Assembly (NCBI GenBank): GCA_023443515.1
Contig: JAEZUC010000002.1
Span: 1-22,118 of the forward strand
From: Bacillota bacterium
GTDB lineage: Bacteria > Bacillota > Clostridia > Acetivibrionales > DSM-1351
Reading direction: 5' to 3'
Length of the DNA: 22,118 bases
Shown: in pieces, positions 14,379-22,118 of the stretch
Position numbering within the stretch: position 1 is the first letter of the stretch
How the letters are laid out: every line of letters starts with the position of its first letter
Program-made: the position numbers and the translations under genes
The notes under the pieces: generated by a model
What the model was told of the DNA's origin: nothing
Seen by the model: only the letters and a program-made list of their open reading frames with translations
Databases searched by the model: none

Positions 14379-17255
14379 TCACAGCTGTTCTACAGGGAAT
14401 GAAGGTATTGTACCAAGAAGATACTTTTTGAATATAGCAAAGTCAATAGCATCAACTGATCCGTCCCCATTTACATCTGCTGCAGCCAAAGCTGTTGCAT
14501 CTAATTGTAAAGTTCCAAGTAGGTGTTTTTTCAATAGAGCAATATCTATAGCGTTAATATCTCCGCTGTTATCTAAGTCACCAACTTTTGTAGGATTATC
14601 AATTATTATTTTAACAGGTTCAATACCACATTTGAGTTCATCCTTGATGTAAGCAGTTATTTTGTCGTTTACACCAAGAGTATCCATTTCGGCATTGTAG
14701 GAATAGTCGTTTGACTTATCATATTCTGAATCTCCTTCAATTCTGAAAGGTATATCTCCTGTAGTTCCACCTACTCCAAGAATACCAGCATTGTCTGTAA
14801 ATGAAATTTCACAGTATGTATCAGCACCTGTTACTGGTTTATCTATGCTATAGCAATTTCCTAATACATTTTCTGTACCGCAAACAGCATAGTCACATGC
14901 GAATGTATTTTGTGAACTTCCGTCATTTGTGAACCAATAACGAACCTTAATATCTGATAATTTAACTGGAACAGTACCAGTATTCTTAATATTGATAGTT
15001 GATCTTAATGTATTTTTTGTTAAATCAATTTCTCCGGTTTTGTACTGTAACTGAATTTGTGGTGGAGTAGTATCGGGATTTTCAGGGTCAGTTGACGGGT
15101 CAAGCTTTGGAGCTTCTTCACCATATACTAATTTACCATCCAAATATACAGGTACTTTCTTTGTTACTGCATACTCAGTAGTAAGACCTTCTTTACTGTA
15201 ATCGTTTGATGCATCCCAGTGAGTTAAGTAGTTTTTATCCTGTTTAACTCTGAATGAAATTTGAAGCTCTCTGTCTCCATAAATTTTACTGCCACTCCAG
15301 TCAAATTGATAGTAGTATGTTCCTGCTTCATCCCATTTAAATGGTCCTGTTAATTTTATAGGATCCTGTTGCATTGAAATCTGCTCATCATATTCAACTG
15401 AGAAGATTATATCATCAATTGTTTGTTCATTTTTTAGTAACTCATCAATATTAAAGAAATATCTTGCCATCATTCCGGTTTCATAATGAGGAGGTTGGCT
15501 TGACTCGTTATGTATCTTTAATACTACTTGTGTACTGTCTACTGTCTCTCTTGCTACTTTTGCTTCACAATAGTAATCGTCTGTTCTTGGTTCCTTTGGA
15601 GGGAAGTTTGGTATTGGTTCTTGCCCCTGACCATAATAATGATAGAATCCTGCAAGAGCTCCAACGAATGCTGCATTATAATCAATAGTTACTTCGTTAT
15701 ACGCATACTCTGTAGTTGAATCTATATGATAGTCATTTAAGTCTGGTCCACCTGACAATGCTCCCCATAAAATATGTCTGTGTTCCACAGGGTCATTCAT
15801 GCTATTTGTCTTTGAACCATGAGCCGCTCTATGGTGTGGATGCTTGGCAAAAGGCAGTCCCTTTTCATAGCCGTAACCTACTATATATGAGTATCCCATA
15901 GGATTTCTTCCCATTAGGTATTCCATAGCACCCTTAGCCCATTCTCCAAAATCAGTTCTTTCAGGGTTATTTTTCATGTAAACAAGTGCGGATAGTTGAG
16001 CTGCAGTATTATAACGTGCAGAACCCCAACCGTTTATCATTGTATATCCTGCTGGTGATGTTTTATAGTAGTTTTTATCTGTGGTATCTTCATGTGGGCA
16101 TTTACCACCTGATAAATATTCCACATTCCATCTTGCTATAAAGTCAAATAATTCATTTTCAGGGAATAATTGATTAAGTTTCAGGAACGTTCCTCCCCAT
16201 ACTGCATCCCAGCAGTGTACCCATGAATTGTACCAAATATTCTGCTTGAATGTTTCAGGTATTATTCTCTTCATGTATCCAACATAGTTTCCTGTTTCAT
16301 CAACTCTAGTAATATCGTCTATGTAGTCCATGTTGCCAGTACATTCATATAACCATGCAGCAGCCCAAGCTAATTCATCTTCATCATAATCGGAAGTATA
16401 GTAGCCATCACCTTGGTGCTTTCCTCTGTACTTAACTGCAAAATCATACATTGCTTCTGCAACTTTTAAACACTCAGCTGCATATTCCGGATCTTCATCC
16501 TTAAAGTTCATGTATGATGTAGCAAGTGCAGTAGCTGTACTTGCACAAACATCACTACCTGGTGAATCATAAGTTGCAAAATCAGCAGGTCTAGTCCTTT
16601 GATATTCCTCAGGATATAACTCTGGTGGTCCCCAGTAACAGTGGTCTACATCACCTTCACCAACCATATAACAAAATGCAATTAATTCTCCGTTTTTATC
16701 AAGGTAAGAGCAACGTAAAAATGTATCAGTAAAATATCTTAAAATTTCTATCATATGCTCTTCTTCACCGATTGCTTTAAAAGCGTCTCTGAATTCATTA
16801 AAGCCCCAGCCTAATGTAGCCGCTGCATAACTCTGAGGAAGACCAAATCTAACATGGTCTCCAGCATCGTGAAAACCACCATGTACATCTACAGTTCCGT
16901 CTCCGTCCGGGTCAATAATGTCTCTATACTTTGCTAGGAACTCATCTGATAGTGATGTGTATTCTAGTGGAATTGCTGCATCACCTTCGTGGCATGAACC
17001 CCTCCATTCAAGCCTGCCTCCTTTGTCGACACCGGCTTCTTCGCCGCATTTCTCTGCATCGTAAAAATAAAGTGATTTCTGCAGTGCTTCTGCAAAGTTG
17101 AAATAATTGTAATTCTCCCAGCCTTCAGCCGGAGTAAAAGAAGTAGGCGGTGCTTCTGCTGATACTGTAAATGCAGAAAAAATCTGACCTGCTATAAAAG
17201 CAATGATTAGCAAGACCGACAGCCTTCTTTTCCTTTCTTTTTGTACTTTTGACAT
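14379..17255 (-). CDS. Cellulosomal GH9 cellulase: signal-GH9-CBM3c-CBM3-dockerin (paralogue A)
   Basis: This is a 958-residue secreted cellulase with the same layout as its neighbour. The signal peptide ends about residue 34 (VSAEA). GH9 (about 48-540) has DAGD at 130-133, KHPHHRAAHGS at about 471-481 and the acid E521 in YNEV. CBM3c spans about 559-715, followed by an Asp/Pro/Thr linker and a second CBM3 (about 720-883). The dockerin (about 891-952) has loops GDLDNSGDIN and ADVNGDGSVD, each followed by Ala-Ile. In the second CBM3 the aromatic and arginine surface used by cellulose-binding CBM3a/b modules seems altered (FRIEGDSEYDKSND), so binding may differ. The ATG at 17255 follows GGGGGAG. 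Identity to the downstream gene is high by eye throughout, indicating tandem duplication. It is transcribed first. Confidence 0.95.
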   Translation of the reverse strand: MSKVQKERKRRLSVLLIIAFIAGQIFSAFTVSAEAPPTSFTPAEGWENYNYFNFAEALQKSLYFYDAEKCGEEAGVDKGGRLEWRGSCHEGDAAIPLEYTSLSDEFLAKYRDIIDPDGDGTVDVHGGFHDAGDHVRFGLPQSYAAATLGWGFNEFRDAFKAIGEEEHMIEILRYFTDTFLRCSYLDKNGELIAFCYMVGEGDVDHCYWGPPELYPEEYQRTRPADFATYDSPGSDVCASTATALATSYMNFKDEDPEYAAECLKVAEAMYDFAVKYRGKHQGDGYYTSDYDEDELAWAAAWLYECTGNMDYIDDITRVDETGNYVGYMKRIIPETFKQNIWYNSWVHCWDAVWGGTFLKLNQLFPENELFDFIARWNVEYLSGGKCPHEDTTDKNYYKTSPAGYTMINGWGSARYNTAAQLSALVYMKNNPERTDFGEWAKGAMEYLMGRNPMGYSYIVGYGYEKGLPFAKHPHHRAAHGSKTNSMNDPVEHRHILWGALSGGPDLNDYHIDSTTEYAYNEVTIDYNAAFVGALAGFYHYYGQGQEPIPNFPPKEPRTDDYYCEAKVARETVDSTQVVLKIHNESSQPPHYETGMMARYFFNIDELLKNEQTIDDIIFSVEYDEQISMQQDPIKLTGPFKWDEAGTYYYQFDWSGSKIYGDRELQISFRVKQDKNYLTHWDASNDYSKEGLTTEYAVTKKVPVYLDGKLVYGEEAPKLDPSTDPENPDTTPPQIQLQYKTGEIDLTKNTLRSTINIKNTGTVPVKLSDIKVRYWFTNDGSSQNTFACDYAVCGTENVLGNCYSIDKPVTGADTYCEISFTDNAGILGVGGTTGDIPFRIEGDSEYDKSNDYSYNAEMDTLGVNDKITAYIKDELKCGIEPVKIIIDNPTKVGDLDNSGDINAIDIALLKKHLLGTLQLDATALAAADVNGDGSVDAIDFAIFKKYLLGTIPSFPVEQL

Positions 17256-17304
17256 TGTTTAACTCCCCCTAAAAAATTATTTTGATTTGGATTAAATTAT
17301 CCTG

Positions 17305-17338
17305 AACTCACTTTGCCCTTATTATGGTAAAATGAGTT
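17305..17338 (-). other. Imperfect hairpin in the 5' leader of the first cellulase
   Basis: AACTCACTTTGCC (17305-17317) pairs with GGTAAAATGAGTT (17326-17338) at 12 of 13 positions (one G-U) around an 8-nt loop. If the TATAAT at 17349-17354 is used, this stem would sit within a few bases of the mRNA 5' end, where stems commonly protect transcripts. It could instead be an operator. Confidence 0.5.
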
Positions 17339-17348
17339 TCCTACAACA

Positions 17349-17354
17349 ATTATA
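17349..17354 (-). promoter_or_regulatory. Candidate -10 for the cellulase pair
   Basis: On the minus strand TATAAT (17349-17354) in the context ATTTGGTATAATTGTT lies about 95 bp before the ATG. No strong TTGACA is at the right distance; TTAACA is present but only 14 bases away. The same ATTTGGTATAAT block recurs on the plus strand at 17473-17484 before the exporter gene. Confidence 0.45.
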
Positions 17355-17472
17355 CCAAATTAATACATTGTTAAAATAATTTTGTAAAAGGTTGTGCAAA
17401 AAATGTTTGATGATGTTATGTTTTATAAGATAGGTCGAAGTATATAGTATAAATAACATAATTTCGCATTAT

Positions 17473-17484
17473 ATTTGGTATAAT
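17473..17484 (+). promoter_or_regulatory. Candidate -10 of the exporter operon
   Basis: TATAAT (17479-17484) within ATTTGGTATAAT lies about 46 bp before the exporter ATG on the plus strand. The -35 region (17456-17461, acataa) is poor. The block is an inverted copy of the one before the cellulases. Confidence 0.4.
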
Positions 17485-17529
17485 GTTACTTGAATATTGT
17501 CACTAAACACTAAGGTGGTTTAATTTATT

Positions 17530-18363
17530 ATGATATCAACAGCAATTATAATTTTACTTATTTCAGTGCTTGCTGGTTTTCTAGGCTCCCTTCTTGGACT
17601 TGGAGGAGGAATAATTATAACCCCCGCACTTACTCTTATGCTTGGAATTGATATAAAATATGCAATAGGAGCAAGTATTATTTCAGTTATAGCTACTTCC
17701 AGCGGTTCTGCGGTTGCATACCTTAAAGACAGGATAACCAACGTCCGTGTGGCAATGTTTCTGGAGATTGCTACAACTACGGGAGCTCTCACAGGTGCTT
17801 TTCTGGCAGGGTTGTTCAGCACCAAATACCTGTATCTTATATTTGGTTTTCTTTTATTATATTCTGCTCTTAACATGTTTAAAAAAAGAAAGCAGGAGCT
17901 GCCAAAGGATATTACCCCCTCCCCGTTGGCTGAAAAACTGAACCTTAGCGGTGCATATTATGACAAGGTACTTTCTGAAACAGTGGAATACAATGTGACC
18001 GGGGTTTATGGAGGATTTGGAATGATGTATGTGGCAGGAGTCATTTCGGGACTTCTCGGTATAGGAAGCGGCATTTTTAAAGTTATGGCTATGGACTCTT
18101 TTATGAAGCTACCTATGAAGGTTTCAACGGCAACAAGTAATTTTATGATTGGTGTCACCGCCGCCGCCAGTGCAGGAATATATCTATCAAGAGGAAACAT
18201 CGACCCCAGTATTGCCGCACCTGTGGCCTTGGGTGTTCTTTTTGGAGCTTCTGTGGGTACAAAAGTAATGCAAAGATTAAAAAGTTCAACTCTGAGAATG
18301 GTATTCATCCCGGTTATACTATATGTATCAATACAGATGATAGTTAAAGGAGTGAGATTATGA
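17530..18363 (+). CDS. TauE/SafE-family sulfite/organosulfur exporter-like membrane protein
   Basis: This 277-residue membrane protein has two homologous halves, each opening with a glycine-rich motif: LGLGGGIIITPAL near residues 21-33 and LLGIGSGIFKV near 176-186. About eight hydrophobic segments are visible. The family (former DUF81) is associated with export or uptake of sulfite, sulfoacetate, taurine and other small acids, mostly untested. AAGGTGG precedes the ATG at 17530. Its stop overlaps the start of the DUF1634 gene, so the two are co-translated. The sulfate operon lies beyond the cellulases, so a sulfur role is plausible but not shown. It is divergent from the cellulase genes. Confidence 0.88.
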   Translation: MISTAIIILLISVLAGFLGSLLGLGGGIIITPALTLMLGIDIKYAIGASIISVIATSSGSAVAYLKDRITNVRVAMFLEIATTTGALTGAFLAGLFSTKYLYLIFGFLLLYSALNMFKKRKQELPKDITPSPLAEKLNLSGAYYDKVLSETVEYNVTGVYGGFGMMYVAGVISGLLGIGSGIFKVMAMDSFMKLPMKVSTATSNFMIGVTAAASAGIYLSRGNIDPSIAAPVALGVLFGASVGTKVMQRLKSSTLRMVFIPVILYVSIQMIVKGVRL

Positions 18364-18716
18364 GATCCAAAATTGAAAGCTCTGAAATATTTATAAGCAA
18401 ACTTCTGAGAATCGGAGTGATTGCCAGTGCCTTTGTAATAGGAATAGGACTTATACTGCTTTTTGCAACGGGTAAAAGCGGTTATCCGGGAAGCTCATTT
18501 CCGACTTCCCTGGGTGATATTTTTGCCGGATTGGCTGTATTTAAACCCTATGCCGTAATACTTACCGGATTATTAATTTTGATATTAACTCCTGTTTTAA
18601 GGGTTGGAGTATCAATTATAACTTTTTTAAAAGAGAAAGATTATATGTATGTAATAATAACAACGATTGTTTTTGTAATTCTGCTTATAAGCTTTTTGCT
18701 TGGAAAAGTTGAATAA
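18360..18716 (+). CDS. DUF1634 small membrane protein, partner of the TauE/SafE protein
   Basis: This 118-residue protein has three hydrophobic segments (about 16-38, 57-82 and 93-114) and the sequence LLRIGVIASAFVIGIGL typical of DUF1634. Genes of this family are often found directly behind TauE/SafE genes, as here, with a four-base ATGA overlap. A shared complex or a regulatory small subunit is the obvious inference, but no biochemical role is established that I know of. The C-terminus ends eight bases before a large palindrome. Confidence 0.82.
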   Translation: MRSKIESSEIFISKLLRIGVIASAFVIGIGLILLFATGKSGYPGSSFPTSLGDIFAGLAVFKPYAVILTGLLILILTPVLRVGVSIITFLKEKDYMYVIITTIVFVILLISFLLGKVE

Positions 18717-18723
18717 ATATATA

Positions 18724-18794
18724 AGGATATTTTACCGTCGCTCAACTAGTTTTGCCAAAACCTACATAGTGTAGATTTCCCGGTAAAATATCCT
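18724..18794. repeat. 71-nt branched palindrome between convergent genes
   Basis: Perfect 14-bp arms AGGATATTTTACCG (18724-18737) and CGGTAAAATATCCT (18781-18794) enclose 43 nt that contain two more hairpins: GTTTT-GCC-AAAAC (18749-18761) and CTACA-TAG-TGTAG (18762-18774). The fold is a three-way junction. Neither side has a proper T-run (minus side TATATATTTATT), so it is not a textbook terminator, although it sits where a bidirectional one would be expected. A short mobile palindromic repeat or a structured RNA is also possible. Confidence 0.75.
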
Positions 18795-18848
18795 ACCAAG
18801 CTTCCATTGATACAATTTATACTTTTCTACAGATTAACCCCTCTTTTA

Positions 18849-19916
18849 TTAATCGCAAGCGGTTATACCTGCAGGGCCCTTACCAACTGCTACTGTTGCA
18901 GTTACAACATTGGATTTTGCATCTACTACAGTTACATTACCAGACCCGCTGTTAGTAACAAATACAAATCTTCCATCCTTTGATATTGCAACACCGTGTG
19001 GTTTGGAGGCTACTCCGATAGTTGCTGCAACATCTAGCGTTTTTGTTCTGATAACGCTGATATTATTGCTTCCGCTATTAGCAACATAAACGAATTTGCC
19101 ATCAGGTGTTACAAAATTCTGAATAGGATTTTTCCCTACCGGAATTGATTTTTTCACACTCATAGTTGAGGTATCAATGACATCGACCTTGTTTTCATCA
19201 CCTATTGTTACAAAGACCTGCTTATTATCCGGAGTTATTGCTACCTGGGATGGCTTTTTACCCACCTTTATTGTCTTAATTACTTTGTTGGACTTTAAAT
19301 CAATGACAGAAACATTATTGGAAATAGAGTTTGCTACATATAAGTTTTTACCATCAGGAGTCATCCTTAACCCATGGGGCATTTTTCCCACAGGAATCTT
19401 ATTTTTTACAGTTCCCGAAGCAATGTCAAGAACATATACATTCCCGTTTTTATCAGTACCGCTCATTGAACCTGTTTCCGCCATCTCGGCTACTGTTACA
19501 TAAGCGGTTTTTGAATCTTTTGAGAATACGATGTGGTTTGGCCCTTCCCCTACTTTAATCGTTTTTGTAATTCTGTTTGTTTTGGTATCAATTGCTGACA
19601 CAGTGTTACTTTTATTTTCTACAACAAAAACAAAATTTCTGTCGGGGGTTACCTGTACATTATGAGGTGCTTTTCCCACCGGAATATTGGCTGTAGTCTG
19701 CATAGTAGCCACATTGACAGCTGAGACTTTAGATTCCCCCTCATTTGCAGTATATATATAATACTGTGACATATTATTTATTTCTGATTGTTTGGTGTTT
19801 TTAGCAGGAGTTTGAAATGCGTTGTTTTTTGGCTCCTGCAAAACTCTTTGAGAACAAGCTGTGAGTGTTAATAACGTTATAGCTGTAAATAGTGAAATAA
19901 CTCTTTTTTTCATCAT
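18849..19916 (-). CDS. Lipoprotein with seven-bladed YVTN beta-propeller
   Basis: This 355-residue lipoprotein has a signal ending in the lipobox LTAC (C21), then a low-complexity linker. Seven repeats of about 42 residues follow, each of the pattern [YF]V-x-N/T...NxVSVID...IxVGKxPxxVxxTPD. They match YVTN/surface-layer propeller repeats and should form one closed propeller outside the membrane. Blade 3 carries an insertion (AEMAETGSMSGTDKNGN). Such proteins often bind proteins or polysaccharides, but no specific function can be assigned. Tandem ATGs (19914-19916 and 19911-19913) follow GGAGG; the second has the better spacing. It is convergent with the exporter pair and 88 bp after the NlpC/P60 gene. 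Confidence 0.88.
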   Translation of the reverse strand: MMKKRVISLFTAITLLTLTACSQRVLQEPKNNAFQTPAKNTKQSEINNMSQYYIYTANEGESKVSAVNVATMQTTANIPVGKAPHNVQVTPDRNFVFVVENKSNTVSAIDTKTNRITKTIKVGEGPNHIVFSKDSKTAYVTVAEMAETGSMSGTDKNGNVYVLDIASGTVKNKIPVGKMPHGLRMTPDGKNLYVANSISNNVSVIDLKSNKVIKTIKVGKKPSQVAITPDNKQVFVTIGDENKVDVIDTSTMSVKKSIPVGKNPIQNFVTPDGKFVYVANSGSNNISVIRTKTLDVAATIGVASKPHGVAISKDGRFVFVTNSGSGNVTVVDAKSNVVTATVAVGKGPAGITACD

Positions 19917-20004
19917 GCTTCCTCCATATTAATATTCTGAGGTATATAACGATGATATTATTTGTTAGTCTAATTTGTTTAATTCATGAGGTTATTATTA
20001 ATAT

Positions 20005-20541
20005 CTATATAACTCTTTTAGCGCCTATATATAAACCTTTGTATTGGGATAATTTTTGTATACGGACTGAACCTTTTGAAGAGGAAGCGTGAATGAAATT
20101 ATCATTGCCTAAATAAATACCTACGTGGTCAATTGCTCCTGCTCTGTTTCTGGAAGAGGCATCAAAGAACAATATATCGCCTGCTTTCAGAGCTTCCCTC
20201 GGCACTTTTTTACCGTTTGAATACATGTTCTGTGCAGATCTGGCAAGTTTTACGCCGAAATTCTTATAAACATAGCCTATAAAACCGGAACAGTCAAAGC
20301 CGTTAGGGCTCGTTCCACCGTATACATATCTGACTCCCACAAATTCCTTGGCATAATCAACTACCATTCTTACAATATATCCGTTGTAAGCAATAGGGTC
20401 TGAACCCGGTGTGCTTCTTATATCAATGCTTGTTATTGCAGCTTCTGCCCGACTGTTTGATGCCATTACGTTAGTTGAAATAAAAAAAAGTAATAAGACT
20501 ATAGTACAGCCTGTCAGAAGCTTTCTATACCTGCCTGACAT
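20005..20541 (-). CDS. Secreted NlpC/P60 peptidoglycan endopeptidase
   Basis: This 178-residue protein has a signal peptide or N-terminal anchor (about 9-27) and one NlpC/P60 domain. The catalytic Cys is in FDCSGF (C84), the His in DHVGIYLG (H139), and the third polar residue is in FIHASS (H151). It should cut the stem peptide of peptidoglycan (D-Glu to diamino acid bond type). There is no SH3 or LysM binding domain, so it is a minimal catalytic version. The ATG at 20541 follows AAAGGAGG. The propeller lipoprotein gene lies downstream on the same strand; I see no clear terminator between them. Confidence 0.92.
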   Translation of the reverse strand: MSGRYRKLLTGCTIVLLLFFISTNVMASNSRAEAAITSIDIRSTPGSDPIAYNGYIVRMVVDYAKEFVGVRYVYGGTSPNGFDCSGFIGYVYKNFGVKLARSAQNMYSNGKKVPREALKAGDILFFDASSRNRAGAIDHVGIYLGNDNFIHASSSKGSVRIQKLSQYKGLYIGAKRVI

Positions 20542-20730
20542 TAAATCCTCCTTTTAGTGCGTTTTTCTTGAAAAACATTTTTTATAAAAACAGCTTGGGA
20601 ATTCCAATACGAAGAATTTATGGAGTTTTAGCAAAAATTATTCAAAATATTGCTGGAATACTTTTCATGGATAACCTAGTAATGTAACTGCATATATTAT
20701 TGAATAACACAAAATATAAGGAATGATGGA
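20542..20730. other. Divergent intergenic region between NlpC/P60 and phosphoesterase genes
   Basis: This 189-bp AT-rich stretch must contain both promoters. No pair of -35 and -10 boxes stands out on either strand, and no strong hairpin was found. Confidence 0.5.
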
Positions 20731-21684
20731 ATGTTTACAGATAAAAGATTGCTAAATGCTTATAGAAACGCAAAGCTTCAACTGTTTGATAATAATTCCA
20801 AATATATATTTTTCAGCGATTCCCATAGAGGAGACGATAGTATTTCTGACGAGTTTGCCAGGAATCAGAATATCTTCCGCCATGCATTAAATTATTATTT
20901 TGATAACGGGTATGTCTACGTTGAAGCAGGTGACGGTGATGAGCTATGGGAATATACAAAATTCAGACATATTAGGTTAGCTCACAGCGATGTTTTTATA
21001 GTAATGAAAAAATTCTTTGAAAATAATAGATTTATTATGATTTATGGCAACCATAATATTTATCTGAAAAACAAGGATTATGTAAGTAAGAATTTTTACA
21101 GCTATTACGATGATTACAGTCAGGATATTCATGACTTGCTCAAGGGAATGACACCAATAGAATCCCTTGTATTGAAAAACAAGGCCACCGGTCAGGAAAT
21201 ACTTGTTGTTCATGGACATCAGGGAGATTTAATGAACGATCAACTCTGGTTTGTATCAATGTTTCTTCTACGTTACTTCTGGCGATATATCCATGTAATA
21301 GGCTTTCACAGCCCGGCAAGTCCTGCCAGAAATCATTTTAAAAGACACAAAATTGAAAGAAATTATAAAAAGTGGATTCAAAAACATAGAATAATGCTTA
21401 TTTGTGGGCATACTCACAGGCAAAAATTCCCAAAGAGTAAAGAGCTGCCTTACTTCAATACCGGTTGCTGCATACATTCAAAAGGTATAACAGGTATAGA
21501 AATTATAGACGGTAAAATACTGATGGTTGATTGGAGAGTCAATGCAGACGAAAACGGTGTTCTGCAAGTTGAAAGATATGTTATGAGAGGCCCGGTTCCA
21601 ATTGAGGAATTTGATATGAACAGTAATTACGACTACGAAGATTGTATAAATAAAGACCTGAAATATGACGAGGATGATTGCTGA
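20731..21684 (+). CDS. Calcineurin-like metallophosphoesterase
   Basis: This 317-residue cytoplasmic-looking protein carries the complete two-metal phosphoesterase set: SDSHRGD (D30, H32), GDGDE (67-71), GNHN (106-109), HGHQGD (161-166) and GHTH (226-229). This order resembles the LpxH-like branch, but the organism should make no lipid A, so another phosphodiester or pyrophosphate substrate is likely. The C-terminal tail (about 285-317) is rich in Asp and Glu and lies outside the fold. AAGGA precedes the ATG by eight bases. No neighbour on the same strand indicates a pathway. Fold certain, substrate unknown. Confidence 0.88.
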   Translation: MFTDKRLLNAYRNAKLQLFDNNSKYIFFSDSHRGDDSISDEFARNQNIFRHALNYYFDNGYVYVEAGDGDELWEYTKFRHIRLAHSDVFIVMKKFFENNRFIMIYGNHNIYLKNKDYVSKNFYSYYDDYSQDIHDLLKGMTPIESLVLKNKATGQEILVVHGHQGDLMNDQLWFVSMFLLRYFWRYIHVIGFHSPASPARNHFKRHKIERNYKKWIQKHRIMLICGHTHRQKFPKSKELPYFNTGCCIHSKGITGIEIIDGKILMVDWRVNADENGVLQVERYVMRGPVPIEEFDMNSNYDYEDCINKDLKYDEDDC

Positions 21685-21768
21685 AAAACCATTTCTTATG
21701 TGATATACTAATAGATATATGAATAATTTGGTATCTGTATTTATTAACATTACATAGGGGTCTTACAT

Positions 21769-22118
21769 ATGAAAAATATTTATGATTTTGAAATGCCTGT
21801 GGTTTTAAGAGATTTTTTAAACTATATGCAAACTATAAAGGGTAAATCTATAAACACCATACAGGTTTATTTTTATGACCTACGTATATTCTTCCGTTTC
21901 TTAAAATTGCATAGAAATATAGTTGATAAAAACCTTGAATTTGATAGCATAGATATTACTGATATTAATATCGAACTTTTAAAGACAGTTACGCTGAGTG
22001 ATTTATATACATATATGTCCTTTGTCAGTAACAAAAGGGATAATACTGCCCATGCGCGTGCAAGAAAGGTTGCAAGTCTTAAATCTTTTTTCAACTACCT
22101 CTCGACAAAAGCAAAGCT
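21769..22118 (+). CDS. Tyrosine recombinase/integrase, N-terminal part (runs off right edge)
   Basis: The ATG at 21769 (AGGGG eight bases upstream) opens a frame that stays open for 116 codons to the window end. The product shows the SAM-like core-binding domain of XerC/XerD-type recombinases: VLRDFLNYMQTIKGKS, TIQVYFYDLRIFFRFL, and ARARKVASLKSFFNYL leading toward the catalytic domain. The catalytic R-H-R-Y residues lie beyond the edge. Whether it is a housekeeping Xer enzyme or a phage or element integrase cannot be decided from this fragment; no attachment site or other phage gene is visible here. Confidence 0.85.
   Translation, partial: MKNIYDFEMPVVLRDFLNYMQTIKGKSINTIQVYFYDLRIFFRFLKLHRNIVDKNLEFDSIDITDINIELLKTVTLSDLYTYMSFVSNKRDNTAHARARKVASLKSFFNYLSTKAK

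Noticed and set aside
17520..17876. 118-codon minus-strand open frame opposite the exporter
   Set aside because: It is the antisense shadow of the TauE/SafE gene, with repetitive composition and no ribosome site.
21685..22118. Prophage or integrative element at the right edge
   Set aside because: Only the N-terminal part of one recombinase is visible, with no attachment repeat or other phage gene; a chromosomal Xer-type gene explains it equally well.
1..22118. CRISPR arrays, rRNA, tRNA or insertion sequences
   Set aside because: No regularly spaced repeats, tRNA cloverleaf with TTCRA arm, rRNA-like sequence or transposase frame was seen.

Overview
The window reads as chromosomal DNA of an AT-rich, anaerobic, cellulosome-forming clostridium. 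Two secreted GH9 cellulases end in type I dockerins whose duplicated calcium loops are each followed by Ala-Ile. That is the pairing seen in the mesophilic Ruminiclostridium group (cellulolyticum/papyrosolvens/josui) rather than the Ser-Thr type of C. thermocellum. Strong AGGAGG-like ribosome sites and ferredoxin-type redox proteins agree. The genus assignment is inference.

Left end (1-552): the 5' part of a TerC-family membrane protein gene on the minus strand. It is preceded by a yybP-ykoY manganese riboswitch whose P1 stem competes with an intrinsic terminator.

Sulfate block (553-10911, all minus strand, transcribed right to left): sulfate-binding lipoprotein, CysT, CysW, CysA, a ROK-family regulator, CysH, CysD, CysN, a small siroheme sulfite reductase with its own ferredoxin domain, and a thioredoxin-reductase-like flavoprotein. 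Short gaps and overlaps make this one probable operon taking external sulfate to sulfide: import, APS formation (CysDN), direct APS reduction (CysH has the Cys-Cys...Cys-x-x-Cys cluster motif of APS reductases), and sulfite reduction. CysN carries a C-terminal domain that looks like an APS kinase whose ATP-binding P-loop is destroyed. The flavoprotein keeps its CxxC but lacks the usual NADPH-binding motifs. The 395-bp leader upstream of the operon holds promoter candidates and two sets of short direct repeats.

Cellulase block (11160-17255, minus strand): two tandem paralogues, each signal peptide-GH9-CBM3c-CBM3-dockerin. A strong terminator follows the pair, a long stem-loop lies between them, and a hairpin sits in the 5' leader of the first.

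Right part: a divergent TauE/SafE exporter plus DUF1634 membrane protein pair (17530-18716), a 71-nt branched palindrome (18724-18794), a seven-bladed YVTN propeller lipoprotein and a secreted NlpC/P60 peptidase (both minus), a metallophosphoesterase (plus), and the start of a tyrosine recombinase cut by the window edge. No rRNA, tRNA, CRISPR array or insertion sequence was seen.
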